64,000 nt of DNA. Source: Desulfobacteraceae bacterium. GTDB taxonomy: Bacteria > Desulfobacterota > Desulfobacteria > Desulfobacterales > Desulfosalsimonadaceae. How positions within the stretch are numbered: the stretch's first letter is position 1; every line of letters starts with the position of its first letter. Below are positions 1 through 8,880 of this stretch, piece by piece. The notes beneath the pieces are model-generated. The model had not been told where the DNA came from. It worked only from the letters and a program-made list of their open reading frames with translations, and did not search any database. The position numbers were made by a program, and so were the translations under genes. The DNA is taken from contig JAABSH010000003.1 of assembly GCA_011390465.1 (NCBI GenBank), positions 81,776-145,775 of the forward strand, given 5' to 3'.

Positions 1-351
1 TTCATCAACCGTGAACTGACGCCCCTCCGCTTTGATGCGGATGGCCTGCACATGCCGGCCGTTGGGCAGGGTGGTGATCGCCATTTTCTGAACCACGCCG
101 AAAATCGGGGAATGGATTTTGGCGGAAATGGGAGCGTCCTTGTTGTCCGCGATAAGGTCGCCGTATTCCACCGTCTGTTTGGGCTTGACCAGCGGTTTGC
201 TGGGGGCGCCGATATGCTGCTGAAGGGGAATGACCACTTCTTTGGGCGTCGGGATCACTTCTATGGGAGCATCAGCGGAAAAATGTTTCCGTTCCGGCGG
301 GTGAATGCCTTTGGGGAATGTTCCGCTTCCTGAAAAAATATTTTTTTTCAC
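1..351 (-). CDS. rnfC: Electron transport complex subunit RnfC, N-terminal part
   Basis: Leftward gene cut by the window edge; about 117 N-terminal residues are visible. The protein starts MKKNIFSG and carries the RnfC N-terminal signature GGIHPPE-like (KGIHPPERK), then VVIPLQQHIGAPSKPLV and IHSPIFGVV, typical of the barrel-sandwich domain ahead of the FMN/NADH and 4Fe-4S domains. RnfC is the peripheral NADH-facing subunit of the Rnf complex, which couples ferredoxin:NAD+ electron transfer to ion pumping. A GTG start at 349-351 is chosen because the frame opens there, with an AAGGA upstream. It lies divergent from nfnAB, another ferredoxin/NAD(P)H enzyme, so the two probably share redox-carrier traffic. 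The iron-sulfur motifs are outside the window. Confidence 0.88.
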   Translation of the reverse strand, partial: MKKNIFSGSGTFPKGIHPPERKHFSADAPIEVIPTPKEVVIPLQQHIGAPSKPLVKPKQTVEYGDLIADNKDAPISAKIHSPIFGVVQKMAITTLPNGRHVQAIRIKAEGRQFTVDE

Positions 352-839
352 AACAAAAGGATTCCTTAACGTCAGGGTGGTTGTTTGTTGAAATTGTACG
401 TACTTATTTTAGTGCGGTCGATATGCCGCTGTCTGATTAAAGAAAAGCTTTTATATAAATATATATTTAAATTGAGTGCAATAAATTTTTTGGGCTTATC
501 CAAAAAAAACCGCTTCGTCGACCGGCAGGGCATTGCATCAATTTATTTTTGCGGTTAATTTTTCAATACCTGATGCCTGTTTGCGCCTTTATATTAAGGA
601 TGAATTTTAGGGGTTGAAAAAGGATGCATCATCTGGAATGAACGAATACGATATGAGGGGTTGCGGGGCCTGGACAATGTCACGGATGCTGAATGCCGTT
701 TTGGGCGGGCAGTATATTTTATGGTTGATTTTTCATCTGGAAACCGTGTATGACCATATTTTTGGCATTTACTCATAAAACAAATAAGTTAAGATGTGTC
801 AGCGTCAGGGTTTTTTAAAAATATCAGCGGAGGTATGAG
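352..839. other. AT-rich divergent intergenic region, rnfC / nfnA
   Basis: 488 bases with no convincing gene. The stretch is AT-rich, as expected for promoters of the two divergent transcription units. A short palindrome GTACGTAC lies near 398. A 60-codon frame on the minus strand at 594-776 has no family resemblance and no clear ribosome site, so it is not called. I could not identify convincing -35/-10 or -24/-12 boxes. Confidence 0.5.
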
Positions 840-1676
840 ATGTCTAAAATTGTAAAGCGGGAAGAGATGGCCCAGGGAACGGTCATCATGAATCAGATCG
901 AGGCGCCCCGGATCGCGTCAAAAGCCAAACCGGGCCAGTTCGTGATTTTAAAGGCCAATGAAACCGGAGAGCGGATTCCGTTGACCATCTCGGACAGTGA
1001 TGCGGACAAAGGCACCATTACCATTATTTATATGGTGGTGGGAAAATCCACGGCCCTGTTCAAGGAGCTGCAGGTAGGAGACGCCTTTCAGGATGTGATC
1101 GGCCCCCTGGGAAAACCCACCCATATTGAGAAGCTGGGCAATGTGGTTTGTGTGGGCGGCGGCACCGGTGTGGCAGTGCTTTATCCCATTACCCGCGGAT
1201 TCAAAAACGCGGGCAACAAAGTTACCAGCATCATCGGGGCGCGCAATAAGGATCTCCTGATTCTCGAAGACAAGATGAAGGCTGCTTCGAATGAATTTCA
1301 TGTGTGCACGGATGACGGCTCTTACGGTCACAAGGGATTTGTAACGGAAGTATTGGAAGATGTGCTCAAGAAAGAAAAAATTGATCTGGTGGTGGCCATC
1401 GGGCCGGTACCCATGATGAAATTTGTTTCAAAGATCACCAAAAATTACAATGTGAAAACCCTTGTCAGCTTAAACCCCATCATGATCGACGGCACGGGCA
1501 TGTGCGGCGGATGCCGGGTGAGCGTGGGCGGAAAGACCCGGTTTGCCTGTGTGGACGGCCCGGAATTTGACGGTCATGAGGTGGATTATGACGGCCTGAT
1601 GACACGGTTGCAGGCCTATCAGGAAGATGAGAAAAAAGCGTATGATGATTATTGCCGGATGACTGGCACAAAATAA
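840..1676 (+). CDS. nfnA: NfnA/SudB-type FAD and [2Fe-2S] subunit of NADH-dependent ferredoxin:NADP+ oxidoreductase
   Basis: 278 residues, the usual length for the small Nfn/sulfide dehydrogenase beta subunit. An N-terminal FAD-binding barrel contains GERIPLTISD. A nucleotide-binding GGGTGVAVLYPI follows at about 106-117. Near the C-terminus, cysteines at about 222, 225 and 237 in CGGCRV...FACVDGPEFDGH form the [2Fe-2S] site typical of this family. With the next gene it would make the electron-bifurcating transhydrogenase that links NADPH to NADH plus reduced ferredoxin. GCGGAGG lies before the ATG at 840. nfnB follows 42 bp downstream, so the two are one operon. An alternative annotation is dihydroorotate dehydrogenase electron-transfer subunit, but the GltA-like neighbour favours Nfn. 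Confidence 0.9.
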   Translation: MSKIVKREEMAQGTVIMNQIEAPRIASKAKPGQFVILKANETGERIPLTISDSDADKGTITIIYMVVGKSTALFKELQVGDAFQDVIGPLGKPTHIEKLGNVVCVGGGTGVAVLYPITRGFKNAGNKVTSIIGARNKDLLILEDKMKAASNEFHVCTDDGSYGHKGFVTEVLEDVLKKEKIDLVVAIGPVPMMKFVSKITKNYNVKTLVSLNPIMIDGTGMCGGCRVSVGGKTRFACVDGPEFDGHEVDYDGLMTRLQAYQEDEKKAYDDYCRMTGTK

Positions 1677-1718
1677 TACAGCAACCAAACCAGCGGATTT
1701 TGCTGACGGAGGAATAAC

Positions 1719-3131
1719 ATGGCAGAAAAGAGTGCTAAAAAGGAAAAAATCGAAAGACAACCCATGCCGGAGCAGCCGGCGGATGTCCGGCGTCGCAATT
1801 TTGAAGAAGTGCCCTTGGGATATACCGAGGAAACGGCGTTTATGGAAGCCCAGCGGTGCCTGCAATGCAAAAAACCCGCCTGCGTCACCGGTTGCCCGGT
1901 GAGCGTTTCCATTCCGGATTTTATTCGATGCATCGCGGAAAAAGATTTTAAAGGCGCCATTCGGAAAATCTGGGAAAAAAATGCCCTGCCGGCGGTGTGC
2001 GGCCGGGTGTGTCCCCAGGAAATGCAGTGTGAAGGCCAGTGTGTGGTGGGTAAAAAAGACAAGCCCGTGGCCATCGGTAACCTGGAGCGGTTTGTTGCGG
2101 ATATGGAGCGAGATTCAGGCAGTGACGAAATTCCCTCAAAGGCTGCGCCCACCGGCAAAAGAGTGGCCGTGGTGGGGTCTGGCCCGGCCGGACTGACCGT
2201 GGCCGGCGACCTGTTGCTCAAAGGCCATGATGTGACCCTGTTTGAAGCATTTCACAAAACCGGCGGGGTGCTGATATACGGCATTCCCGAATTCCGTCTG
2301 CCCAAGGCCATTGTGGCATCCGAAGTCGCGACCCTGGAAAAAATGGGGTTGAAAATCGAATGCAACATGGTGGTGGGCAGCATTGTAAGCGTTGATGAAC
2401 TTTTTGAAGAAGGCTATGATGCCGTGTTTATCGGCGTGGGTGCGGGCCTGCCGCGCTTTTTGAATATTCCGGGCGAAGATCTCATCGGCATTTACTCCGC
2501 CAATGAATACCTGACCCGGGCCAACCTGATGAAGGGCTACAAATTCCCGGAATATGACACCCCGATTATCCGCGGAAAAAATGTGATTGTTTTTGGCGCG
2601 GGAAATGTGTCCATGGACTCCGCCAGAACCGCCATGCGGCTGGGTGCGGACCGGGTGCGGATTGTGTATCGCCGGTCCAGAGAGGAAATGCCGGCCCGGG
2701 CCGCTGAAATTCATCACGCGGAAGAAGAGGGCATTGAATTTCATCTGCTGACCGCACCGGTGCGGTTTATCGGAGATGAAAACGGCCGGCTGAAACAGCT
2801 GGAAGGCCTGAAAATGGAACTGGGCGAACCGGATGCCTCGGGCAGGCGTCGCCCGATCCCTATTGAAGGATCGGAATTTCTGATGGACTGCGATCTGGCG
2901 GTCGTGGCGGTGGGCGCCAATGCCAATCCGCTGCTCACCCAGTCGGATGATGAGATCACGTTGAACAAATGGGGCTATATTGTGGCGGACGAAGAAACCG
3001 GTAAAACCACCAAAAAAGGCGTATGGGCCGGGGGCGACATTGTCACCGGGTCTGCCACCGTGATTCTGGCCATGGGCGCCGGCAGAAAAGCGGCAAATTC
3101 CATGCATGATTATTTGACTCTGGGGTGGTAA
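1719..3131 (+). CDS. nfnB: NfnB/SudA-type FAD, 4Fe-4S subunit (glutamate synthase small-subunit family)
   Basis: 470 residues, the standard size. The N-terminal cysteine motifs CLQCKKPACVTGCPV (from about 47) and CGRVCPQEMQCEGQC (from about 93) bind two 4Fe-4S clusters. A first dinucleotide fold has VVGSGPAGLT at about 150; a second has FGAGNVSMDSA at about 290. The C-terminal AGGDIVTGSATVILAMGAG is the conserved FAD closing motif. No large GltB subunit is nearby, and the immediate partner is the NfnA-like protein, so this is read as the bifurcating Nfn large subunit rather than glutamate synthase. GGAGG precedes the ATG. A strong hairpin terminator lies about 45 bp after the stop. Confidence 0.9.
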   Translation: MAEKSAKKEKIERQPMPEQPADVRRRNFEEVPLGYTEETAFMEAQRCLQCKKPACVTGCPVSVSIPDFIRCIAEKDFKGAIRKIWEKNALPAVCGRVCPQEMQCEGQCVVGKKDKPVAIGNLERFVADMERDSGSDEIPSKAAPTGKRVAVVGSGPAGLTVAGDLLLKGHDVTLFEAFHKTGGVLIYGIPEFRLPKAIVASEVATLEKMGLKIECNMVVGSIVSVDELFEEGYDAVFIGVGAGLPRFLNIPGEDLIGIYSANEYLTRANLMKGYKFPEYDTPIIRGKNVIVFGAGNVSMDSARTAMRLGADRVRIVYRRSREEMPARAAEIHHAEEEGIEFHLLTAPVRFIGDENGRLKQLEGLKMELGEPDASGRRRPIPIEGSEFLMDCDLAVVAVGANANPLLTQSDDEITLNKWGYIVADEETGKTTKKGVWAGGDIVTGSATVILAMGAGRKAANSMHDYLTLGW

Positions 3132-3176
3132 CTTTTTACAGTATTTTCATTTGCCAAAACTGAAAATATCAACCTA

Positions 3177-3230
3177 AAAAACCAGGGAGCCGGCCGGAGA
3201 TGCATTTCCGGTCTGTTCTCTGGTTTTTCG
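3177..3230 (+). terminator. Rho-independent terminator after nfnAB
   Basis: An A-rich left arm with AACCAGGGA and CCGGAGA pairs with TTCCGG and CTCTGGTTTTT around a TGCAT loop. The stem ends in a run of T. It lies directly downstream of nfnB and upstream of a decayed gene. Confidence 0.8.
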
Positions 3231-3247
3231 CTTAAAGGAGACGCGTA

Positions 3248-3713
3248 TTTCATTTTTCGGCCTTATTCTCACTTCCCTGGTAACAGTGCTGCACCTTTAT
3301 GTGTTTTACCGGCTCCATGACCTGCCGTTTTTTAAAAACCGGATCGGGCAGGTGGTTCTGGTCTCAGCCGGCGTGCTGCTCTGGCTGGTGTTTTTTCTTG
3401 GCCGCCTCTATGGCGGGCATGGATATGGCGCAAAGGACAGCGCGATTATGTTGCTGTCTCATACCCCCTGGATGGTAGAAGCGGCAGCAGCCGCCGGCGC
3501 GGATTTGATGATTTCCGGTCATACCCATAACGGCCAGATTTGGCCGTTTTCCTATCTGGTAAAAACCCGGTATCCGTATATATCCGGGGCTGTTATGAGG
3601 TCTCCGGTATGACGCTTATCGTGTCCCGTGGCACTGGTACGTGGGGGCCCCGTATGCGTCTCTGGTCCGCTGGTGAAATTTCGCTGATCACCCTGCGCGC
3701 GGCGCTAAATTAA
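3248..3713 (+). pseudogene. Decayed membrane metallophosphoesterase (YkuE-like)
   Basis: The frame encodes an N-terminal hydrophobic segment (ISFFGLILTSLVTVLHLYVF) fused directly to the C-terminal phosphoesterase motif DLMISGHTHNGQIWPF. The family's central block with the first metal-binding motifs (D-x-H, GD-x-x-D, GNHE) is missing, so roughly 200 codons appear deleted. The frame stops at 3612, but the expected tail (GMTLIVSRGTGTWGPRMRLW) continues in another frame to TAA 3711-3713. That is explained by loss of one G from the G-run near 3588. The natural start has ATT after AAAGGAG (3235-3241), suggesting a mutated ATG. GTG 3286 would be the nearest standard start. The gene cannot make an active enzyme. 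Confidence 0.8.
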
Positions 3714-3888
3714 CGTTGACGGCTTCGTAAAAAGTCCAAATTCTTTGTTGCGCTGCATCCCCCGCGGCTTCAACGTACGCCAAGTACGCCTCATTGCTGG
3801 GGATTTGCGCGCCTCGCCAATTTTATGAGATTGGTGGAGCTTTTTTCTTTGCCGTCTGAATTCGACTTTTTACGAGAACATCAACGTT
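3712..3888. repeat. Hairpin-type mobile repeat (MITE-like) with 25-bp inverted ends
   Basis: The left end AACGTTGACGGCTTCGTAAA and right end (inverted) AACGTTGATGTTCTCGTAAA match over 25 bp with four mismatches, ending in AAGTC and followed by AATTC on both sides. The interior holds a palindromic centre with CGTACGCCAAGTACG and flanking CCCC/GGGG blocks. There is no coding capacity. The left end overlaps the stop codon of the decayed phosphoesterase. Confidence 0.75.
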
Positions 3889-3989
3889 ATTCATTTTCCA
3901 GAAATATCAAAAGCGTCGACATTATCGCGGCACCTGCGATGTCTGCGGGGGAAATAATTGTCCCGATCGGGAATTGAACAGCGGTTTGT

Positions 3990-5156
3990 TTATTCCATTA
4001 CATGCAGCCCGCCGATATCCATGATCAAAAACCGTCCCGCATCCAGGTTGGTTTCGGCAATGGTGCGGCGCAGGTCCAGGGCGGGATAGCCTGCGGGCTC
4101 ATCTCCTAAAGAAAACGTCCCCCACTGGGTGGGAATAAAAGTAGCCGCTCCGAGATCGTCGAACGCCCGGACGGCTTCAATGACGTTCATGTGCGCGTAA
4201 TGCATAAACCATCGGGGGTGATACGCTGTAACGGGAATCAGGGCATAGTCAATGCCGGGAAACCGGCGGCCGATTTCCCGGTATCCTTTAAAATAGCCGC
4301 CGTCCCCGTCAAAATAAACTGAAACCGCAGGGGTGGTGATGAGATAACTGGCCCACAGGGTGGTGTTGAGCCCATGACCGATCCGCCGGGACCAGTGCTG
4401 CATAGGGGTGCACACCAGGCGGGTGCCGTCTTCCATGTCCACGGATTCCCACCAGTCCATTTCCGTTACATGGGGTTTGCCAAGATCGGCCACAAACTTT
4501 TTCAGGCCAAGGGGCACGAAAAACCGGGTGGCGTCCGGCAGGGCCCGGATGCTGTTTTCGTCCAGATGATCATAGTGGTTGTGGCTGATGATGCAGGTGA
4601 TCTGATCCGTGATGGCGAGGATCTCATCAATGGTGATGCCGGGCCGAGTTTTGCGTTTGGGCAAGAGGGCACGGTCTGAAAACATGGGATCTGTCAGCCA
4701 GTATCGGCCGTTGATGCGCATAAAAAAAGTGCCATGCCCCGCCCATAAGATGAAATCTTTATCTCTTGCGGCCCGGATACGGGCAATCGCGTCCGGAACC
4801 ACCGGCGGCAGAAAGGCCTTTTCCGTTTTTGTGTAATTCTGCGCAGGAGACAGCCGCCATCGCAGCAGCGTTCCCAGGCTCTTTTTTTCCATGGGCATCC
4901 AGGGATTAAAAAACACCCCGTCTTTTTCATGGGGCGCGTACAGGTCTTTTGAGTCGGTCGCCATCACCCGTTCATGCCAGGCGGATTCGCTAAAATCCGG
5001 TGCGAGCCCGGACACAAACCCGGAACAGCCGGGGCAGAAAGATAGAACTCCGTATCCCGCAGCTGCAATAAAAAAGATAAAAATTGCAGTTCTCAGGCGT
5101 TTCAAAATTTTCGGATTTTGCATTTTATGGTTAATCAGGCTTGAAAAAAATCTCAC
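3990..5156 (-). CDS. Membrane-anchored MBL-fold hydrolase, NAPE-PLD/UlaG-like
   Basis: 388 residues. An N-terminal transmembrane anchor (about 20-38) is followed by a cysteine pair FCPGCSG. The metallo-beta-lactamase motif HNHYDHLD lies at about 190. Later come WAGHGTFF, a TPMQHWS block, FDGDGGY and the closing HYAHMN region, which together resemble N-acyl-phosphatidylethanolamine phospholipase D-like zinc hydrolases. The likely site of action is the periplasmic face of the inner membrane. The substrate cannot be read from sequence. A second in-frame ATG at codon 12 is a possible alternative start, just before the hydrophobic segment. It is the last gene of a leftward run. Confidence 0.78.
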   Translation of the reverse strand: MRFFSSLINHKMQNPKILKRLRTAIFIFFIAAAGYGVLSFCPGCSGFVSGLAPDFSESAWHERVMATDSKDLYAPHEKDGVFFNPWMPMEKKSLGTLLRWRLSPAQNYTKTEKAFLPPVVPDAIARIRAARDKDFILWAGHGTFFMRINGRYWLTDPMFSDRALLPKRKTRPGITIDEILAITDQITCIISHNHYDHLDENSIRALPDATRFFVPLGLKKFVADLGKPHVTEMDWWESVDMEDGTRLVCTPMQHWSRRIGHGLNTTLWASYLITTPAVSVYFDGDGGYFKGYREIGRRFPGIDYALIPVTAYHPRWFMHYAHMNVIEAVRAFDDLGAATFIPTQWGTFSLGDEPAGYPALDLRRTIAETNLDAGRFLIMDIGGLHVME

Positions 5157-5195
5157 AATTCAAATTGACGTTGGATTTTGTATTCATTCTCAGGC

Positions 5196-7988
5196 TCAGG
5201 CGGTCGGATCAAGGACCCGTCCCATAAACAGAATGGTTTGGGTAAAATGGTCATAAATGATAAACATAAAGGGCCTGTCCGCGGACAGAGTCGTTATTTG
5301 AGGCATTCCGGTTTCCGACATGACAACCGCGGTGGCGGCCGCCGCTTCCGTGCCGTTTTCATCCACTGCCACAAATGCTTTGTGAAATACCTCATCAATC
5401 CAGGGTCTGGACTGAACCGGGCTGACCATGTTGCTGAAATCGGCCAATGTCCAGTCAAAGGCATCTGTCATGCCAAGCCCCGTTAAAATATCTTTGCACC
5501 GGGTTTCACACGCAAACTCAAATTTCGGAAATGTTAAATTGACTGTCCCCATGGACAAAGCGTCAATAACCGATTCAATACCGGCGATATCAAGGCCGGC
5601 CTCCACGGATTGGAATTCACCGGCATGGGGAATGATGACCAGCATGGCAAGCTCCTGCGGATAGGCATATTCCGGGAATTTGGGGCTGGCATAGGGAAGT
5701 TCCACAACGTCAAATCCGTTCCCCTTAAAATACCGGGTATCTGTTTGCCGATGCATGAAATGGGCGGTTACCACGGTTTGGTCAAGCAAGGTAAATGATC
5801 CCGGCGCCGTTCTTTCCGCGTTGAATTTTTCATACCAGGAGCCCTTGAAATAGATGGCATTGGTCAGCACCACTGCTGTTGACGGGGAGATGGAACCGGG
5901 CGGCAAGAGATCTTTTATTTTTTCATTGGTCTGGTCTTCCACCCACAGGTTAATGGTTTGTCTGCTGCGGGCCGGGTTTCCCGCGAAATCCAGGGTTCGC
6001 ACACCGGTATCATAATTTTTTGCGATGAGATCCAGATAATTCGGAAGAAACGGATACCCTATGCGGCTCCACACGGCATTGACCAGGCTCAGGGCAAAGG
6101 GATCGCCGGAGGGTGGCGGTTGGTCATCCCGGCTGTTGATGTCGATATTCAAGGCATTCAAGGTGGGATGGAATCGGTCTTGCGGCAGGTTCAAATGCAG
6201 TGCGTCCGCCATTTGAGCGCTGGTTTGCCCGTTGGCCCCGGCCCAGGTCATGGCAAGGGCGTTTTCAATGCTGTAAGGGGAAAAGAAAAGATTTTTTCCG
6301 GATGAGGACGCCGCATTTCTTAAAGCATGATAAAAATCCAGGGTGAATTCGGAAAATCCCGCAACAAGGGTTTTTTGATCCGCATCAGAAGCCACCGGGG
6401 CCGAATCATACAATACGGATGATTTTACCAGACCTTCGGAAGGCATTGCCACACCGGACAGATAGTTCATGATAAAAAGTGCTTCCGCGAGTCCGATGCG
6501 ATGATCGCAGTTCACGTCCGCTGACGGATTAAGCGCAACACTGGTTTCCGTTTCTGTGCAGATTTTTAACGCAAGTATCAGATCCCCCAAATCAATGGTG
6601 CCGTCGCCGTTGATATCACCGGCATCAGCGGCGGTATTTTCTTGACCATATTCATAAGCCCCGATATCCACACTTTCGCCCTTGGGCCGGGAGTTCCCCT
6701 CAAAATCCCGGGTGGGTGCATTGGTGTTGGTGCCATTGTCAATGGCGGGACTGGTTTCACTGAGATGAAGATCAAAATTTCCGGCATCCACAAACAGATC
6801 CGCTGGCGAAGCGGCTGTCAGCGAATGCGCATCCTGATTGCCGCTGTAGGCTGTCCAATCGCCGCCGGCGATGTCGTCCGCGGAAAATTCATCCTCATAT
6901 CCCACGGCAATCACGCGGCCCGGATTGTCATTGTGAAACAGATTGTAATCCCCCGTATAATTGGCAACGCTTCTCTGTTCAAAGGCCAGACCGATATTGT
7001 CGCCCCCGGCAAGAATACAGTTCACCATATGAAGCGCATCCCCGCTGTTTTCCACCCAGATGTTATATGTATCAGCATCCATGAAGGTGCAGTTGCGAAG
7101 GGTGGTCGTACCGGGAGTGCCGTCCCAGTCCAGTTCCAGATTGGAAATGCCGTTATTGTATGACAGACAGTTGGTCAGCGTAATCTGATCCGCCCATATT
7201 TTGTATCCGCCGTTAGCGCAGTTAAAAGCGGAACACCGATCAAGAAGAGTGCGATTTCCGCTGATATCAAAACCATCAAACACATTGTACGCCGTGCACC
7301 GGTTGAAGGTAAAGTCGTGCTGGCCGCCGTGCCCGATGGCAAAACCATCCACATTTTGTTCCGGATCCCTGCCGGTATGGGCGTTACAATCATTGAACAC
7401 GCCGTTATAACAATCCGCGCCGCCGGATGGCGACGCATCTACCCCATACAAATCAAAATGGTGAATGAGAACCCGATTTAAAACAAAATCATGGCTCCCG
7501 TCGGCCAGGCCGATCCCATAGACCACATGGCTCACTTCACAATCGGAAATCTCCAGAAATCCCGCGTGCATGGCCCATATGCCGTTATCCGGCCAGTTTC
7601 GGATTTCAAGATGCCGCAAATGGATATGATCATGGCTGATTAAAAAACCGTTGCCGCCGGACGATACCCCGGTGCCGTCAAGAATAACCTGTTCTTCCGG
7701 ATATGCGGAAAAAATAATGGGCGCATCTGCATTGCCGCTGGCCGTCGTATAAACCCGATCATTGTAAATTCCGCCCCGGATATAGACAATGTCTCCTGCC
7801 CGCAGCGTGTCGGCGGCATGCTGAATGGTTTGCCAGGGCTGGGTGATGGTGCCGGCAAATGCATTATTCCCGTCAGTTGCCACATAATAGGTATCGGCGG
7901 CTGCGTTTGTACTTCCGAAAAATCCGATAAAAATGCCGATCCACAGAAAAATACAGCGAAATAAACACGACCACGATAATGTTTTCAT
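5196..7988 (-). CDS. Secreted fusion: right-handed beta-helix, dockerin repeats, serpin protease-inhibitor domain
   Basis: 930 residues with a signal peptide ending near AFA-like GSTNAAADTYYV (about 30). Residues about 30-380 form a right-handed parallel beta-helix (TQPWQTIQHAADTLRAGDIVYI opening). Residues about 395-448 match the cell-surface repeat ending SPAIDNGTN...VDIGAYEYG. Residues about 455-515 are a dockerin type I pair (GDINGDGTIDLGDL, ADVNCDHRIGLAEAL). Residues about 537-930 are a full serpin domain (FFSPYSIENALAMTWAGANG, LTNAIYFKGSW, HKAFVAVDENGTEAAAATA, RPFMFIIYD). The hinge GTEAAAATAVV is alanine-rich, as in inhibitory serpins, so an active suicide inhibitor of serine or cysteine proteases is likely. 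RBS AAAAGGA. It is probably co-transcribed with the dockerin protein upstream. Confidence 0.88.
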   Translation of the reverse strand: MKTLSWSCLFRCIFLWIGIFIGFFGSTNAAADTYYVATDGNNAFAGTITQPWQTIQHAADTLRAGDIVYIRGGIYNDRVYTTASGNADAPIIFSAYPEEQVILDGTGVSSGGNGFLISHDHIHLRHLEIRNWPDNGIWAMHAGFLEISDCEVSHVVYGIGLADGSHDFVLNRVLIHHFDLYGVDASPSGGADCYNGVFNDCNAHTGRDPEQNVDGFAIGHGGQHDFTFNRCTAYNVFDGFDISGNRTLLDRCSAFNCANGGYKIWADQITLTNCLSYNNGISNLELDWDGTPGTTTLRNCTFMDADTYNIWVENSGDALHMVNCILAGGDNIGLAFEQRSVANYTGDYNLFHNDNPGRVIAVGYEDEFSADDIAGGDWTAYSGNQDAHSLTAASPADLFVDAGNFDLHLSETSPAIDNGTNTNAPTRDFEGNSRPKGESVDIGAYEYGQENTAADAGDINGDGTIDLGDLILALKICTETETSVALNPSADVNCDHRIGLAEALFIMNYLSGVAMPSEGLVKSSVLYDSAPVASDADQKTLVAGFSEFTLDFYHALRNAASSSGKNLFFSPYSIENALAMTWAGANGQTSAQMADALHLNLPQDRFHPTLNALNIDINSRDDQPPPSGDPFALSLVNAVWSRIGYPFLPNYLDLIAKNYDTGVRTLDFAGNPARSRQTINLWVEDQTNEKIKDLLPPGSISPSTAVVLTNAIYFKGSWYEKFNAERTAPGSFTLLDQTVVTAHFMHRQTDTRYFKGNGFDVVELPYASPKFPEYAYPQELAMLVIIPHAGEFQSVEAGLDIAGIESVIDALSMGTVNLTFPKFEFACETRCKDILTGLGMTDAFDWTLADFSNMVSPVQSRPWIDEVFHKAFVAVDENGTEAAAATAVVMSETGMPQITTLSADRPFMFIIYDHFTQTILFMGRVLDPTA

Positions 7989-8036
7989 GATTTTTTCCTT
8001 TTTCTGCTCTCATCATTTTGTTTGTATTCAGTGAAT

Positions 8037-8699
8037 TTATCGGATAATCCCGCTTCCGCTTGTTCGCTCCCCGGCCCAGGTGCCGGCCATATCCGGAACC
8101 ATAAGGTGATCAAAATCAACCGCCCAGGTGCCGGCCATGCTTTCACAATCAGTTGTGCCGGTGATTAAAAGGGTAAATTGTACGCTGAAGCCGCCATATG
8201 CCGGGGGCAGGGTGACAGTATCCGAATAGACCGATGTTATCTGATTTCCTTCTATGGTAACGGGCTGGTTGGTGAAATCACCGGTGATGGTGTCCCCGTA
8301 TTCAACGGAATAATCCCCATCCGCCACTACCTCCCCGGAAACCGCCTGGCGCAGCACAAAATTCAAGGTGCCAAGCAACTGGGATGACGCATCATAAATA
8401 TCTGCGGTCCATTCTTCTTCAGGGCCGGTGATACCGGAAAGCCATTGCATATCAAAAATGGCGTCCATAAGATTGATCCGGTGATCCCCATTCACATCCG
8501 CTTCCAGAAGGGCCGATCCACCGGCTTCAGCGCCGGCGCTAATCTGAAGGCAGATGAGAATATCCGCCAGGTCAACCTGCCCGTCTGAATTAACATCGCC
8601 GATGATGGTGGTCGCACTTTCGTTCGGTGCTGCAAATGCAAATCCTGCCAAAAATACAATACAAACAGCTATAATTAAATTGATACTGCGAATGTTCAT
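8037..8699 (-). CDS. Secreted dockerin-type protein of unknown function
   Basis: 220 residues. A signal peptide ends near GFAFAAPNES. A dockerin type I pair spans about 33-90: GDVNSDGQVDLADIL and ADVNGDHRINLMDAIFDMQWLSG, with the Asp/Asn spacing of calcium-binding loops. The remaining 130 residues are beta-rich with a repeated AGTW motif and have no family that I recognise. The spacer and dockerin style match those of the serpin fusion 48 bp downstream, so the two are probably one unit and may act together outside the cell. No cohesin partner is visible in the window. Confidence 0.75.
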   Translation of the reverse strand: MNIRSINLIIAVCIVFLAGFAFAAPNESATTIIGDVNSDGQVDLADILICLQISAGAEAGGSALLEADVNGDHRINLMDAIFDMQWLSGITGPEEEWTADIYDASSQLLGTLNFVLRQAVSGEVVADGDYSVEYGDTITGDFTNQPVTIEGNQITSVYSDTVTLPPAYGGFSVQFTLLITGTTDCESMAGTWAVDFDHLMVPDMAGTWAGERTSGSGIIR

Positions 8700-8880
8700 T
8701 TTTTCCCTCAGCTTCTTTTGATTATTTTAGCCTTGATTATCCTTTCGGCCACCGTCATTTTTTTATCATGAACAAAGAGTTTTTTTGAGAACACGGTATA
8801 TTATCATTATTTTTTCCTTTCTTTTAAATCAGCCATGATCGAGGTTTCCGGTTTTCATGGAATACCCCTCCGTATATCTT

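Noticed and set aside
594..776. 60-codon minus-strand frame upstream of nfnA
   Set aside because: No family match, no ribosome site, and it lies in an AT-rich promoter region.
2136..3107. 323-codon antisense frame within nfnB
   Set aside because: It is a shadow frame from GC-rich codon use; nfnB is unmistakable.
3600..3620. In-frame TGA in the phosphoesterase as a selenocysteine codon, given selC in the window
   Set aside because: The tail resumes in a different frame, so a frameshift explains it; the family has no selenocysteine at this place.
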